DNA of 64,000 nucleotides, from contig NZ_JACJQA010000033.1 in the NCBI RefSeq assembly GCF_014696355.1, forward strand, positions 62,001 to 126,000. Reading direction: 5' to 3'. Positions 35,848-45,436 of this stretch are shown here, piece by piece. The stretch's first letter is position 1, and the number at the start of each line of letters is the position of its first letter. The notes under the pieces are model-generated. The model did not search any database. It was not told the DNA's origin and was given only the letters and a program-made list of their open reading frames with translations. The stretch is from Pseudanabaena sp. FACHB-1998. GTDB lineage: Bacteria; Cyanobacteriota; Cyanobacteriia; Pseudanabaenales; Pseudanabaenaceae. The translations under genes were made by a program, and so were the position numbers.

Positions 35848-37524
35848 ATGCGTAAGTTAGGTGGGATTGTCGGGTGGATTTTGCTAGTCATATCTATGGA
35901 CTTACTCCAAGTGCCTACTGGGTGGGCTTTGGATAAATCTGGCGATCGCCAAGGTATTAATGCCCGTATTTTACAAAAGCCGCCTTATAACCTAACTGGT
36001 CGAAATATCTTTGTCGGACAGGTAGAACTGAGCCGTCCTAGCCGTTTTGCCATAGACAAAATATCCAATAAGTTATTGCAACTTGATCGCGCGATCGTGC
36101 AGCCCTACGAAGTATTTTTTCGTGATGGCAAAGCTATCCCCAATCGCAATGTGGACGATCATTCAGCCCAAGTTGCAGCCGTCATCATTAGCCAACATAA
36201 AATTCGGCGCGGCATTGCCCCTGATGCAAAACTCCTTTCGTCTGCCTATTCCCAACGTCGCCAAGATGGGCAGCCTGAAGCTTGTCTGGCGGCTCAACAT
36301 GTAGCTCGACAATATAACGGTAGCGTTCGCGCCATCAATTTTAGTTTTGGTGAACTTCTCAGCGAAGACCCACGCCCCAAACCCATCCTCGATGGTAATG
36401 CCCTACTCACTCTTTGTATTGATTGGCTAGCCACCACCTATAACACCGTCCCCATCGTGGCAGGTAATCAAGGCAAAGGTGGCATCCCGATTCCAACCGA
36501 TCTATACAACGGCTTCACCGTTGGATTTACCCGCGAGTTTGATGGCATCTATCGCCAACTCGATCGAGGTAATTTAATAGATGAACCATTTCTGGATCGC
36601 AATAATAATGGCAAGTACGATCAGGGTGAAGTCTTTAGTGACCTTAATAAAGATGGCAAATGGACATCGGGCGTAGAAAGTCCCGTCGATGGTAGGCGAT
36701 CGCTTGCCCTCCTAGCCCCCGGCAATAACCTAAACCTGCCCACTCTCCAAAGCAAATTTAAGAATGCTAATGGCTCTAGTTTTGCGGCTCCCCATGTAGT
36801 TGGCGCGATCGCTCTCTTACACGAATATGCCAATCGCCAAATCGAAAGTGGACAATGGACATTAGATGCCCGTCGCCATGAACTAATCAAAGCTGTACTT
36901 ATTAATTCTGCTGACAAAATTCAAGATCGGGGCGATGGCAAAGTTTTAGGTATGTCTAAAACTATTTTGGATGCCTTTGGAAAAACATGGATTGATACCG
37001 AAGCCTATACTAATCGGGCGATTCCCCTGAGCCAGCAGCTAGGAGCAGGACAACTAAACGCCTATCGAGCTTTTCAGCAATATCAAGCAGGACAGCAATC
37101 AGCACTTAATGGGCTAGGTAATATTCAAGCGATCGGCTGGGACACAAACATAGTCGAGGTCAATCAATATCAAGACTATATATTTTCAGAGTCGCTATCT
37201 GCCGACAGTTTTATTTCTTCTACCCTAACTTGGGATCGTCAAGTCAAGTTAAATGATAAAAATGGCAATAATTTATATGACATTGGCGAAAGTTTCCGTA
37301 ATGATGGATTCAACCATCTGGAATTGTACTTAATGCGATCGCAAGATAATGACATTAACCAAAGTGTTTGGTCATCCATTAGTCAAGTAGATAACTTGCA
37401 ACACATATTTATCAAAATTCCAACTACAGGTAAATACAAACTTAGAGTTTTATTTAAATCCTCTGAGAATAATGTAATAAGTCAACGCTACGGCATGGCA
37501 TGGTGGGCAAAATATGAAAAATGA
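35848..37524 (+). CDS. Secreted subtilisin-like (S8 family) serine protease
   Basis: From ATG 35848 the product has 558 residues with a signal peptide (LGGIVGWILLVISMDLLQVPTGWA). The catalytic Ser block NGSSFAAPHVVGAIALL and the His block DDHSAQVAAVII are clear, and INFSFG and PIVAGNQG fit the oxyanion region. The usual catalytic Asp motif (DTG) is not obvious; the aligned strand reads VGQVELSRPSRF, with Glu where Asp is expected. Two DxNxDG-type calcium loops are visible (DRNNNGKYDQGEVFSDLNKDGKW and NDKNGNNLYDIGE). A C-terminal beta domain (IFIKIPTTGKYKLRVLF) resembles a pre-peptidase or P-domain. Start at 35806 is possible but less consistent with export. Confidence 0.82.
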   Translation: MRKLGGIVGWILLVISMDLLQVPTGWALDKSGDRQGINARILQKPPYNLTGRNIFVGQVELSRPSRFAIDKISNKLLQLDRAIVQPYEVFFRDGKAIPNRNVDDHSAQVAAVIISQHKIRRGIAPDAKLLSSAYSQRRQDGQPEACLAAQHVARQYNGSVRAINFSFGELLSEDPRPKPILDGNALLTLCIDWLATTYNTVPIVAGNQGKGGIPIPTDLYNGFTVGFTREFDGIYRQLDRGNLIDEPFLDRNNNGKYDQGEVFSDLNKDGKWTSGVESPVDGRRSLALLAPGNNLNLPTLQSKFKNANGSSFAAPHVVGAIALLHEYANRQIESGQWTLDARRHELIKAVLINSADKIQDRGDGKVLGMSKTILDAFGKTWIDTEAYTNRAIPLSQQLGAGQLNAYRAFQQYQAGQQSALNGLGNIQAIGWDTNIVEVNQYQDYIFSESLSADSFISSTLTWDRQVKLNDKNGNNLYDIGESFRNDGFNHLELYLMRSQDNDINQSVWSSISQVDNLQHIFIKIPTTGKYKLRVLFKSSENNVISQRYGMAWWAKYEK

Positions 37525-37569
37525 GCCATAAAAAAGCGATGCTAGGCATCGCTTTTTTATGGCTCATTT
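37519..37569. terminator. 24-bp perfect palindrome, loop TAG
   Basis: Arms 37519-37542 and 37546-37569 include the subtilase stop codon and contain A6/T6 tracts suited to bidirectional termination before the convergent DUF1036 gene. Confidence 0.9.
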
Positions 37570-37575
37570 AAGTAG

Positions 37576-38043
37576 CTAGTTAGTTAAATTCATAGTGTAG
37601 TCACTACTATCCACTTTCACTTCAAAAAATGGTCGTAACTCAGAACCATTGCGACCACACCCATCTCCCTTAGCAACATAGTTAAACTTATCGGTAGGAT
37701 GAATACAGAAATTTTGGTTAGTTGTACCTTCCCATACCCAACTATCCCCGCGATCGCCTCCATAGAGATAGTAATAGTCCCCAGCATTTAGAGCCTCTTC
37801 AACCACCACCTCACATTTCTTAGGATTAATCTCATACCATCCCTCAGAACGCCATCGATTATCCCCAAGCCCATAGGCAACCGCAATATAAGCCGTCTTA
37901 TTAGAGCGATTACACACCTTCAATTCGGCTTGGGCTGGCTCAGCTAAAGACATTGTACCGAAAGCCGCCACCACTGCACCTAAACAACCAGCCACATTTG
38001 ATAACAAAGAATGTAGCAAAAAATTAGTTTGTAGAAATTTCAT
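37576..38043 (-). CDS. DUF1036 family secreted protein
   Basis: The 155-residue protein has an N-terminal hydrophobic signal region (VAGCLGAVVAAFGTMSLAEPAQA, cut near AQA) followed by DUF1036: LKVCNRSNKTAYIAVAYGLGDNRWRSEGWYEINPKKCEVV, ...YYYLYGGDRGDSWVWEG, and paired cysteines (FCIHP, GCG). DUF1036 proteins are small secreted beta-sandwich-like proteins of unknown role. Nothing suggests an operon with its neighbours. Confidence 0.88.
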   Translation of the reverse strand: MKFLQTNFLLHSLLSNVAGCLGAVVAAFGTMSLAEPAQAELKVCNRSNKTAYIAVAYGLGDNRWRSEGWYEINPKKCEVVVEEALNAGDYYYLYGGDRGDSWVWEGTTNQNFCIHPTDKFNYVAKGDGCGRNGSELRPFFEVKVDSSDYTMNLTN

Positions 38044-38120
38044 GTTTACTCTATGACTTTAGCTAAATAAACGAGAGAACTAAACAAAATGTATGGAGTC
38101 CCCTATTTCTCTAATCAATA

Positions 38121-38158
38121 CCAATTTACTAAAGTGTAGTCACTCTTCTGTAAATTTA
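38121..38158. repeat. ATACCAATT...AGTGTAGTCAC repeat
   Basis: The sequence ATACCAATTTACTAAAGTGT followed by AGTCACTCTTCTGTAAATTT is an imperfect inverted repeat centred on AGTC. A closer palindrome of the same type is at 51031-51064, and partial copies are near 1551 and 56407. Confidence 0.6.
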
Positions 38159-38316
38159 GGAACAAACACATTGCTTTCCCAAAATAATGGGGCATCAAGA
38201 TTTTTAGATTCAAAAGATTAAAAGGCAACCTTGTAAATTGGTATTAACAATATCTAAGTAAAAATTATCCCCAAAAAATCCAATTTTTCTAAACAGGAGT
38301 ACACAGAATTTAATCC

Positions 38317-38353
38317 AATAAAAAAGGTGACGTAAAGCGCCACCTTTTTTATT
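38317..38353. repeat. 13-bp hairpin with A6/T6 ends
   Basis: AATAAAAAAGGTG/CACCTTTTTTATT around an 11-nt loop; terminator-like on both strands. Confidence 0.7.
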
Positions 38354-38359
38354 TATTGC

Positions 38360-38434
38360 TACTCCCTTCTCAGCCAAGAAATAGCAGTGTGGGGCAAAGC
38401 CCCGCACTGCTATTTCTTGGCTGAGAAGGGAGTA
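38360..38434. mobile_element. 36-bp near-perfect palindrome with TIR ends, loop AAA
   Basis: The full stem runs from TACTCCCTTCTCAGCCAAGA to its complement, so TIR and inner palindrome are fused into one 36-bp arm (38360-38395/38399-38434) with a single mismatch. It is the longest stem in the window, and also carries the CCAAGAAATAGC block of the 33219 copy. Confidence 0.88.
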
Positions 38435-38463
38435 TAGCTGTCGAGTATAAACCTCAAGAGTAG

Positions 38464-38490
38464 AGGGTGCGGCGCTTCGCGCCGCACCCT
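38464..38490. repeat. 12-bp perfect hairpin, loop TTC
   Basis: AGGGTGCGGCGC-TTC-GCGCCGCACCCT; the bare core of the palindrome family, just after the 38497 gene end on the minus strand. Confidence 0.85.
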
Positions 38491-38496
38491 AATTCC

Positions 38497-39105
38497 CTAC
38501 TTAGCGGCATTTGGACGCACAAACTGAGCGTCCACAAAACCTAACTCAAATAATTGTTGATAAGCCTGTTGACCTAAATCACGAGTTGGAGCCTGACTGC
38601 GAATCAACTGAATTAATAGAGGTACAGCTAATTCAGGCTGATTTTTAGCCCGATAAACTACCGCAAGCTGATAAGTTGCCTCATCTCGCAACTGTGCAGA
38701 TTGCAAAGCCTTACGACGATGGCTATCGGAGATCCGATTATCAATTCCCGAAAAGCTTGTCGTTAATTCCTGATAGAAATTTGATAATTGGTTAAATACC
38801 TGACGGGCATCTTGCAACTTAGTTACAGCTTGATCGTAATTTTGCTGACTAATTGCAGTCATCGACTCCGCCATCAATCGCTGACCACCCGAAATACTAA
38901 ACACACTATTCTCAAGAGAATTAGGCTTAGTTGGCTCCACAGGCTGAGCTTGGGAAGTACTTGGCTGTGATTGTACGGGCTTCTCGGTTGAAGCATTTTG
39001 AGCGATCGCTCCTAAAGGCAGCCAAGCAGCAGCGGAGATGATGGACAAAACTGCAACTTGGAAAGCAGATTGAAATGGGCGAAGCTTCACGAAAGATGTG
39101 GACAT
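38497..39105 (-). CDS. Secreted cyanobacterial protein with TPR-like helices
   Basis: From ATG 39105 the 202-residue product has a signal peptide (VAVLSIISAAAWLPLGAIAQ), a Pro/Ser/Gln-rich linker of about 40 residues, and then helices with TPR-like spacing: LMAESMTAISQQNYDQAVTKLQDA and YQLAVVYRAKNQPELAVPLLIQLI. It is probably periplasmic and involved in protein contacts. I do not recognise a named family. A GTG eight codons upstream is an alternative start. Confidence 0.65.
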   Translation of the reverse strand: MSTSFVKLRPFQSAFQVAVLSIISAAAWLPLGAIAQNASTEKPVQSQPSTSQAQPVEPTKPNSLENSVFSISGGQRLMAESMTAISQQNYDQAVTKLQDARQVFNQLSNFYQELTTSFSGIDNRISDSHRRKALQSAQLRDEATYQLAVVYRAKNQPELAVPLLIQLIRSQAPTRDLGQQAYQQLFELGFVDAQFVRPNAAK

Positions 39106-39330
39106 AGGTTGCAAATTCTGGATGCTCACAAAAAATAATGGCTATTTGATATAAACTTTGCAAGTTTTTTAGGATTTTAAAAATAACTTCTTAAAAAGCA
39201 GCAAAGTCTATAACTAAAACCTTTGGTTATGGTAACACTCCAAGCATAGACGAAACATCTACTAAAAGTTTCCAAACATAGACATTCTCAGCAATTATCA
39301 TTACTACCGTTTTTTCCTTAAATTAACGAA

Positions 39331-39422
39331 TACTCCCTTCCCAGGTATAAAAATAGGCATTAAAACCCAAGGATTAGTGGTGCGGCGCGAAGCGCCACTA
39401 ATCCTTAGGTGGGAAAAGAGTA
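39331..39422. mobile_element. MITE-like element with asymmetric palindrome
   Basis: TACTCCCTTCCCAG (39331-39344) and TGGGAAAAGAGTA (39410-39422) enclose AAGGATTAGTGG (39369-39380) and its complement (39395-39406). The left arm carries TGCGG with no counterpart on the right, so one arm lost about five bases: a rare broken copy. Confidence 0.75.
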
Positions 39423-39475
39423 GTGGGACACGGCAAAACCTTACCCCACTATTTCTTAACTAGGCACAGCAATAT

Positions 39476-39532
39476 AAATAATCTGATTTTTTTGGGTCTA
39501 AAAAAGCAATCTCTCAAAAAATCAGATTATTT
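39476..39532. repeat. 17-bp inverted repeat with 23-nt loop
   Basis: AAATAATCTGATTTTTT (39476-39492) and AAAAAATCAGATTATTT (39516-39532) are perfect complements. Confidence 0.75.
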
Positions 39533-39791
39533 ACAAAATCCCAGAGTTCTAGGATTTTATGGTTTAGCAAAAATCGTCCTTTGGGGCGCTCTTCGATCAC
39601 CTATTTAGAATTGCTATAGGAACGAATAAATTGATTGCATAGCAGACTCGTAAAAAAATGTGACATCTTGCGTGATATGCTTAGCAACGGTGTAGGCAGC
39701 TACATCCAAGTTTTTGGACACCCATTTTGAGTACTATCTCAAGTACTAGTTCTTCACTCAAATAGTCAGCAATTTTCGCTAAAAGTCAACA

Positions 39792-40226
39792 GTGAAGATT
39801 ATTCCCGCAAAAAGCAGTACAGCGCCCCAGACGATTGTAAAAAACTCATCCACATCGGTAATCGATGACATGGAAGAGTACAATCGCCTGAAGTTTAAGC
39901 TGTTAATACTAACCCTCACCTGTGGAATCATTATTGGTCTTGCGGTGTGGGCTTGGTATGGATGGAACATTGCGCTCAGTTATGCTGTAGGTGCATTAGT
40001 CGGCACGGTTTATTTCAGAATGCTCACCAAGAGCGTAGACCGCTTGGGTGGTGAATCAAACCGCCTTGGTTTTTCTCGCCTTGGTTTGTTTGTACTTCTG
40101 ATCGCGATCGCTGCCAAATCGGATCAACTGGAAATTTTGCCTGCGTTCCTCGGCTTTATGACCTATAAAGTAGCTGTTTTAGTGATTCTTGCTCAAGATT
40201 TGACAAGTGGGTTCCATTCTCGCTGA
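39792..40226 (+). CDS. atpI: ATP synthase subunit I (Atp1)
   Basis: The 144-residue membrane protein has four hydrophobic segments (LILTLTCGIIIGLAVWAW, ALSYAVGALVGTVYF, LGLFVLLIAIAA, PAFLGFMTYKVAVLVIL), typical of the AtpI/Atp1 protein that heads cyanobacterial atp operons and assists c-ring assembly or Mg2+ uptake. The frame starts at GTG 39792; an internal ATG at 39870 (MEEYNRLKF) may be the real start. Followed 32 bp later by atpB. Confidence 0.88.
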   Translation: MKIIPAKSSTAPQTIVKNSSTSVIDDMEEYNRLKFKLLILTLTCGIIIGLAVWAWYGWNIALSYAVGALVGTVYFRMLTKSVDRLGGESNRLGFSRLGLFVLLIAIAAKSDQLEILPAFLGFMTYKVAVLVILAQDLTSGFHSR

Positions 40227-40258
40227 TTTGACCTCCTACAGGTTGTAACATATCGAAC

Positions 40259-41032
40259 ATGATCGATCCAATAACTTTTAGCTATTCAATTGGCTCTCAA
40301 GCCAGTTTTGCCGCGCTAGAAGTGGGCAAACACTTTTATTGGGAGTTCGGTAACTTCACGGTACATGGTCAGGTATTAATCGTGAGCTGGGTTGTAATGG
40401 GTGCAGTACTAGTTGCTGGACTCATCGGAGCTAGCACCGCTAAAGCTGACCAGCGTGTTCCCGCAGGGTTTCAAAATTTCATGGAATATGCTCTGGAGTA
40501 TGTTCAGAGCATCGCGAAAGATCAGATTGGCGAAAAGCACTACAGAGAATGGGTACCATTTGTTGGTAGTCTATTCTTGTTTATCTTCGTATCGAACTGG
40601 TTAGGAGCTTTAGTTCCTTGGAAATTAATCGAACTGCCAGAGGGTGAACTTGCTGCCCCGACAAGCGACATTAATACCACGATCGCCCTAGCATTATTAG
40701 TCTCCCTAGCCTATTTCTATGCTGGATTGAGCAAGCGTGGTTTGGAATACTTCACCAGATATATCCAAGCCTCTCCCTTTCTCCTTCCTTTGTGGGTTCT
40801 TGAAGATTTCACAAAGCCCCTGTCACTAAGCTTCCGTCTTTTCGGAAACATCCTCGCTGATGAGCTAGTAGTGGGGGTCATGGTTCTCCTTGTGCCTTTG
40901 TTTGTGCCTCTGCCATTGATGATTTTGGGACTGTTTACCAGTGCCATTCAAGCATTAATTTTCTCGACATTGGCAGCGTCATACATTGGTGAAGCAATGG
41001 AGGGACATGGTGATGAAGGACATGAGCATTAA
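40259..41032 (+). CDS. atpB: ATP synthase F0 subunit a
   Basis: The 257-residue subunit a forms the proton half-channels beside the c-ring. [28 protein letters not shown] carries the essential Arg of the stator helix. The C-terminal segment [21 protein letters not shown] is standard. Six hydrophobic segments and length match the cyanobacterial subunit. Second gene of the operon. Confidence 0.97.
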   Translation: MIDPITFSYSIGSQASFAALEVGKHFYWEFGNFTVHGQVLIVSWVVMGAVLVAGLIGASTAKADQRVPAGFQNFMEYALEYVQSIAKDQIGEKHYREWVPFVGSLFLFIFVSNWLGALVPWKLIELPEGELAAPTSDINTTIALALLVSLAYFYAGLSKRGLEYFTRYIQASPFLLPLWVLEDFTKPLSLSFRLFGNILADELVVGVMVLLVPLFVPLPLMILGLFTSAIQALIFSTLAASYIGEAMEGHGDEGHEH

Positions 41033-41092
41033 GCTCAGTTAATTCGGGAAGCCTGCTTCCTAAATATGTAAAGTTAGTTAACAATAATCTAA

Positions 41093-41356
<264 letters not shown>

Positions 41357-41369
41357 TAGCATAGTGTAA

Positions 41370-41421
41370 CAAAGAAGCTAAGTGGGGAAGCTTAACTTTC
41401 CCTTAATTCTTAGCTTCTTTG
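41370..41421 (+). promoter_or_regulatory. Stem-loop after atpE inside the atp operon
   Basis: CAAAGAAGCTAAG (41370-41382) pairs with CTTAGCTTCTTTG (41409-41421), with an inner GGGGAA/TTTCCC stem. No U-tract follows. It could stabilise the atpE end of the mRNA or partly stop transcription, raising c-subunit output. Confidence 0.6.
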
Positions 41422-41464
41422 TCCATCTAGAGCATTGCCCTAGAAATCACCCTAGAAATTGCCT

Positions 41465-41540
41465 TTAGTAATCGCACTAGTGCGATGAGACTGCAAAACT
41501 TTATGTTTTCAGTTATTGCGCTAGTTAGTAATCGCACTGT
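41465..41540. repeat. Direct repeat TAGTAATCGCACT with palindrome, atpE-atpG spacer
   Basis: TAGTAATCGCACT occurs at 41466 and again near 41526. The first copy continues into the 16-bp palindrome ATCGCACTAGTGCGAT (41471-41486). Meaning unknown. Confidence 0.5.
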
Positions 41541-41567
41541 TAAAAGTGCTGTTTCGACAACATACCT

Positions 41568-42065
41568 ATGACACTTTGGAACCTTTTTTCAACTGTTCTT
41601 ATTGCTGCGGAAGCGGCTGAACATAAAGGCGGCTTGTTTGATATCAATGCCACGCTTCCAATTATGGCGGTGCAGTTTGTCGTTTTCGTAGCGCTTCTCA
41701 ACGTTATTTTCTTTAAGCCTCTAACCAAAGCGATCGACGATCGCGATGACTATGTTAGAGAGCAAATTGTCGGAGCTAAAGAGCGTCTAGAAAAGGCTGA
41801 GCTAGTTGTAAAGCAATATGAGCAAGAACTAGCTACTGCACGCAAGGCAACTCAAAGCATTTTGACCACCGCTCAGGCTGAAGCAAATAAGATTCGCAAC
41901 GAACGTATTGCTGCGGCTATGGCTGAAGCGCAAGCAAAGGTTGCTAGTGCTAAAGCTGAAATCGAAAAGCAAAAGCAAGATGCTACTGCATCTTTGGATG
42001 CTGAAGTAGAGTCACTCAGTCGCCAAGTTCTCGAAAAATTACTAGGTAACTTAGTAGGCTCCTAG
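41568..42065 (+). CDS. atpG: ATP synthase F0 subunit b'
   Basis: The 165-residue protein has an N-terminal membrane helix (ATLPIMAVQFVVFVALLNVIFFKPL) preceded by a short cytosolic segment, then a long charged coiled coil. The start FDINATLPIM and lack of the longer signal of subunit b identify the b' form, found in photosynthetic bacteria as a second stator stalk. Gene name follows cyanobacterial use (atpG; also called atpF2). Codes directly upstream of atpF. Confidence 0.93.
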   Translation: MTLWNLFSTVLIAAEAAEHKGGLFDINATLPIMAVQFVVFVALLNVIFFKPLTKAIDDRDDYVREQIVGAKERLEKAELVVKQYEQELATARKATQSILTTAQAEANKIRNERIAAAMAEAQAKVASAKAEIEKQKQDATASLDAEVESLSRQVLEKLLGNLVGS

Positions 42066-42119
42066 TTTTCATAATCTTAGAGATCTTTTGGCTGATATTG
42101 AGTAATAGAAATAACGTTT

Positions 42120-42653
42120 ATGATTAGAAATTTCGTCTTACTTGCAAGTGAAGCAGGCGAACATTCGGGTTTCGGGATTAACTCCGATATTCTGGAAACT
42201 AACCTGATTAACTTAGTGATCGTTATCGGTCTTTTAATCTATGCAGGTCGCGGTTTCTTAGGCAAAATTCTCTCAGCGCGTTTGGAGTCAATCCAATCAG
42301 CGATCGCTGATGCAGAAAAGCGCCAAAAAGAAGCCTCAGCCAAGCTAGCAGTACAGCAAGAAAAATTAGCTCAAGCAAAAACTGAGTCTGATAACTTGCG
42401 GAAGCAAGCAGAAGCTGATGCAAAACATGCGGCTGATGCCATATTAGCAACGGTAGAAGCAGATATTGCTCGTTTGAGAGAATCTGCCGATCAAGAGATT
42501 GCGACAGAACAAGATCGCGTCATTGTGCAATTGCGTCAACAAGTTGCTGAAAAAGCCCTTGCCAGTGTGCAGTCTTATTTTGATCGTGGTTTAAGTGAGT
42601 CCACTCAAATTGAGTTGATCGACCGTAGCATTGCCCTTTTGAGTTCTGACTAG
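42120..42653 (+). CDS. atpF: ATP synthase F0 subunit b
   Basis: The 177-residue stator subunit has one membrane helix (NLINLVIVIGLLIYAGRGFLGKIL) and then a long right-handed coiled coil rich in Ala, Glu and Lys, ending near the delta-binding region. The sequence GFGINSDILETNLINL is the typical cyanobacterial b start. Paired with b' to form the peripheral stalk. Confidence 0.95.
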   Translation: MIRNFVLLASEAGEHSGFGINSDILETNLINLVIVIGLLIYAGRGFLGKILSARLESIQSAIADAEKRQKEASAKLAVQQEKLAQAKTESDNLRKQAEADAKHAADAILATVEADIARLRESADQEIATEQDRVIVQLRQQVAEKALASVQSYFDRGLSESTQIELIDRSIALLSSD

Positions 42654-42661
42654 GAGAAAAC

Positions 42662-43219
42662 ATGAAATCTAATTCTGTTAGTCAAGCAGTCGTCGCTCCC
42701 TATGCTGAAGCCTTGATGTCTTTAGCTCAAGAGCAAAATAGCCTCGATGCGATCGCTAAAGATATTCGCTTAATTGGAAATACTCTCGCTGATTCGGCTG
42801 AGTTAAAGCAGCTTTTTGCTAGTCCTTTGATTGGAGCTAATGTCAAAAAAGGCGTAGTTGAAAGCGTATTTAGTTCACAGGTTCATTCTGTGACTAAGAG
42901 CTTTTTACTCCTATTAGTGGATCGCAAGCGAATTGCTTTCTTAAACGAAATCGTTAGTGAATTCAAGACACTATTGCGTGTAATCGATCAAGTAGCACTT
43001 GCTGAAGTTACCTCGGCTTTGAAATTGAGCAGAGCGCAAGAAGATACTATTTGCGATCGTGTAAAGGCGATGACTAAAGCGAAGAGTGTCGAACTTGACG
43101 TGACTATTAACCCCGATTTAATTGGTGGTGTAATCATTAAAGTTGGTTCTCAAGTTGTAGATGCCAGCATTCGTGGTCAATTACGTCGCCTAAAAAGTAG
43201 CCTCACCACAGGCGTTTAA
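42662..43219 (+). CDS. atpH: ATP synthase F1 subunit delta
   Basis: The 185-residue delta subunit caps the F1 head and connects it to the b/b' stalk. PYAEALMSLAQEQ at the start, LLLVDRKRIAFLNEIVSEF, and the C-terminal signature LIGGVIIKVGSQVVDASIRGQLRRLKS are family features. It starts 8 bases after the atpF stop, preceded by TAGGAGAAAAC, a strong ribosome-binding site. Called atpD in some cyanobacterial annotations. Confidence 0.96.
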   Translation: MKSNSVSQAVVAPYAEALMSLAQEQNSLDAIAKDIRLIGNTLADSAELKQLFASPLIGANVKKGVVESVFSSQVHSVTKSFLLLLVDRKRIAFLNEIVSEFKTLLRVIDQVALAEVTSALKLSRAQEDTICDRVKAMTKAKSVELDVTINPDLIGGVIIKVGSQVVDASIRGQLRRLKSSLTTGV

Positions 43220-43223
43220 ATGA

Positions 43224-43256
43224 GAATAAAAATTAATCTACGATTAATTTTTATTC
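43224..43256. repeat. 15-bp hairpin, loop TAC, between atpH and atpA
   Basis: GAATAAAAATTAATC/GATTAATTTTTATTC, perfect. It is followed by a direct repeat GCTAACAGC (twice). The only 3-nt-loop palindrome inside an operon here; it has no GC core. Confidence 0.7.
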
Positions 43257-43335
43257 ATAACCCAAAAGCTAACAGCTAATCGCTAACAGCAAAACCCCAA
43301 ATATTAAAAACAAATCGATCGCTGATAACTGGTAA

Positions 43336-44862
<1,527 letters not shown>

Positions 44863-44869
44863 TCTAAAA

Positions 44870-44919
44870 ATAAGCTAATAAAAAGAGAGGGCATAAGCCC
44901 TCTCTTTTTATTAGCTTAT
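44870..44919 (+). terminator. Terminator of the atp operon, 23-bp perfect stem
   Basis: ATAAGCTAATAAAAAGAGAGGGC (44870-44892) pairs perfectly with 44897-44919 around ATAA. The T5 tract of the right arm supports termination directly after atpA. Confidence 0.9.
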
Positions 44920-45436
44920 GGCGGTTTTCAAGATAATGAAGACCAGATCACATAAGAATAGGCATAACATTGCCATAGACTCTCAGAATTTTGAAGACTT
45001 TAAAATGACCATAATGAGTCATTAGAAACAGAATCTTATAACAAGGGGCTTAAGCGCCTTGCCTCTCTCACCAATGAAATAGGATTGCTACATTAGCAGA
45101 GAGATGGGGAAGGGAGATTTTGTTTTGCAAACTTTCAGGCTCAGGGCGGAAGTGTACCCCAGAAACGGGAAAAAGATTAAAATTAAGCTAGCAACTCTTG
45201 CCAAAAAATAAGAAGACTAACTTCTAGTGCGCTGATTGACGATAACTTGACATTTGCAAGTATGGCGCTTTTTCTTAACAGAATAAAACTGCTTTTGCCC
45301 TTGTTAACGACTTTCACATTATTTAGGAGAGTGCAAACCTTTGGATCGCACTCTCTTAAATAATTTAGAGTAGCTATATAAAAACAATAATTAGCTAAAA
45401 ACATATGATATTCAGAAAAATAATAAGCCTAACTAA
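44920..45436. other. Intergenic region with decayed element and one hairpin
   Basis: No convincing gene. TAGGATTGCTACATTAG (45080-45096) and GGGGAAGGGAGA (45106-45117) look like decayed ends of the TACTCCCTTCCCAG element. An inverted repeat with 14-bp arms (ATTTAGGAGAGTGC...GCACTCTCTTAAAT, one mismatch, 13-nt loop) lies at about 45322-45362. A possible reading frame on the minus strand (45183-45404) has no family features. Confidence 0.5.

Larger units (their letters stand above)
39106..39791. other. 690-bp region upstream of the atp operon
   Basis: No convincing gene. It holds the TIR element at 39331-39422, an inverted repeat at 39476-39532, GAATTGCTATAGG at 39608, and about 180 bp before atpI that must contain the operon promoter. 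I see no unambiguous -35/-10 pair. Confidence 0.5.

Noticed and set aside
38210-38407. 65-codon minus-strand open frame
   Set aside because: It is mostly built of the palindromes at 38317-38434, so the frame is a by-product of repeat sequence.
39792-40226. Assigning atpI start at the internal ATG 39870
   Set aside because: Possible, but the upstream frame from GTG is open and hydrophilic as in longer Atp1 proteins; left as an alternative.
45183-45404. 73-codon minus-strand open frame
   Set aside because: Composition is Leu/Ser/Lys-rich without recognisable motif; it crosses an inverted repeat at about 45322-45362 and a decayed element region.
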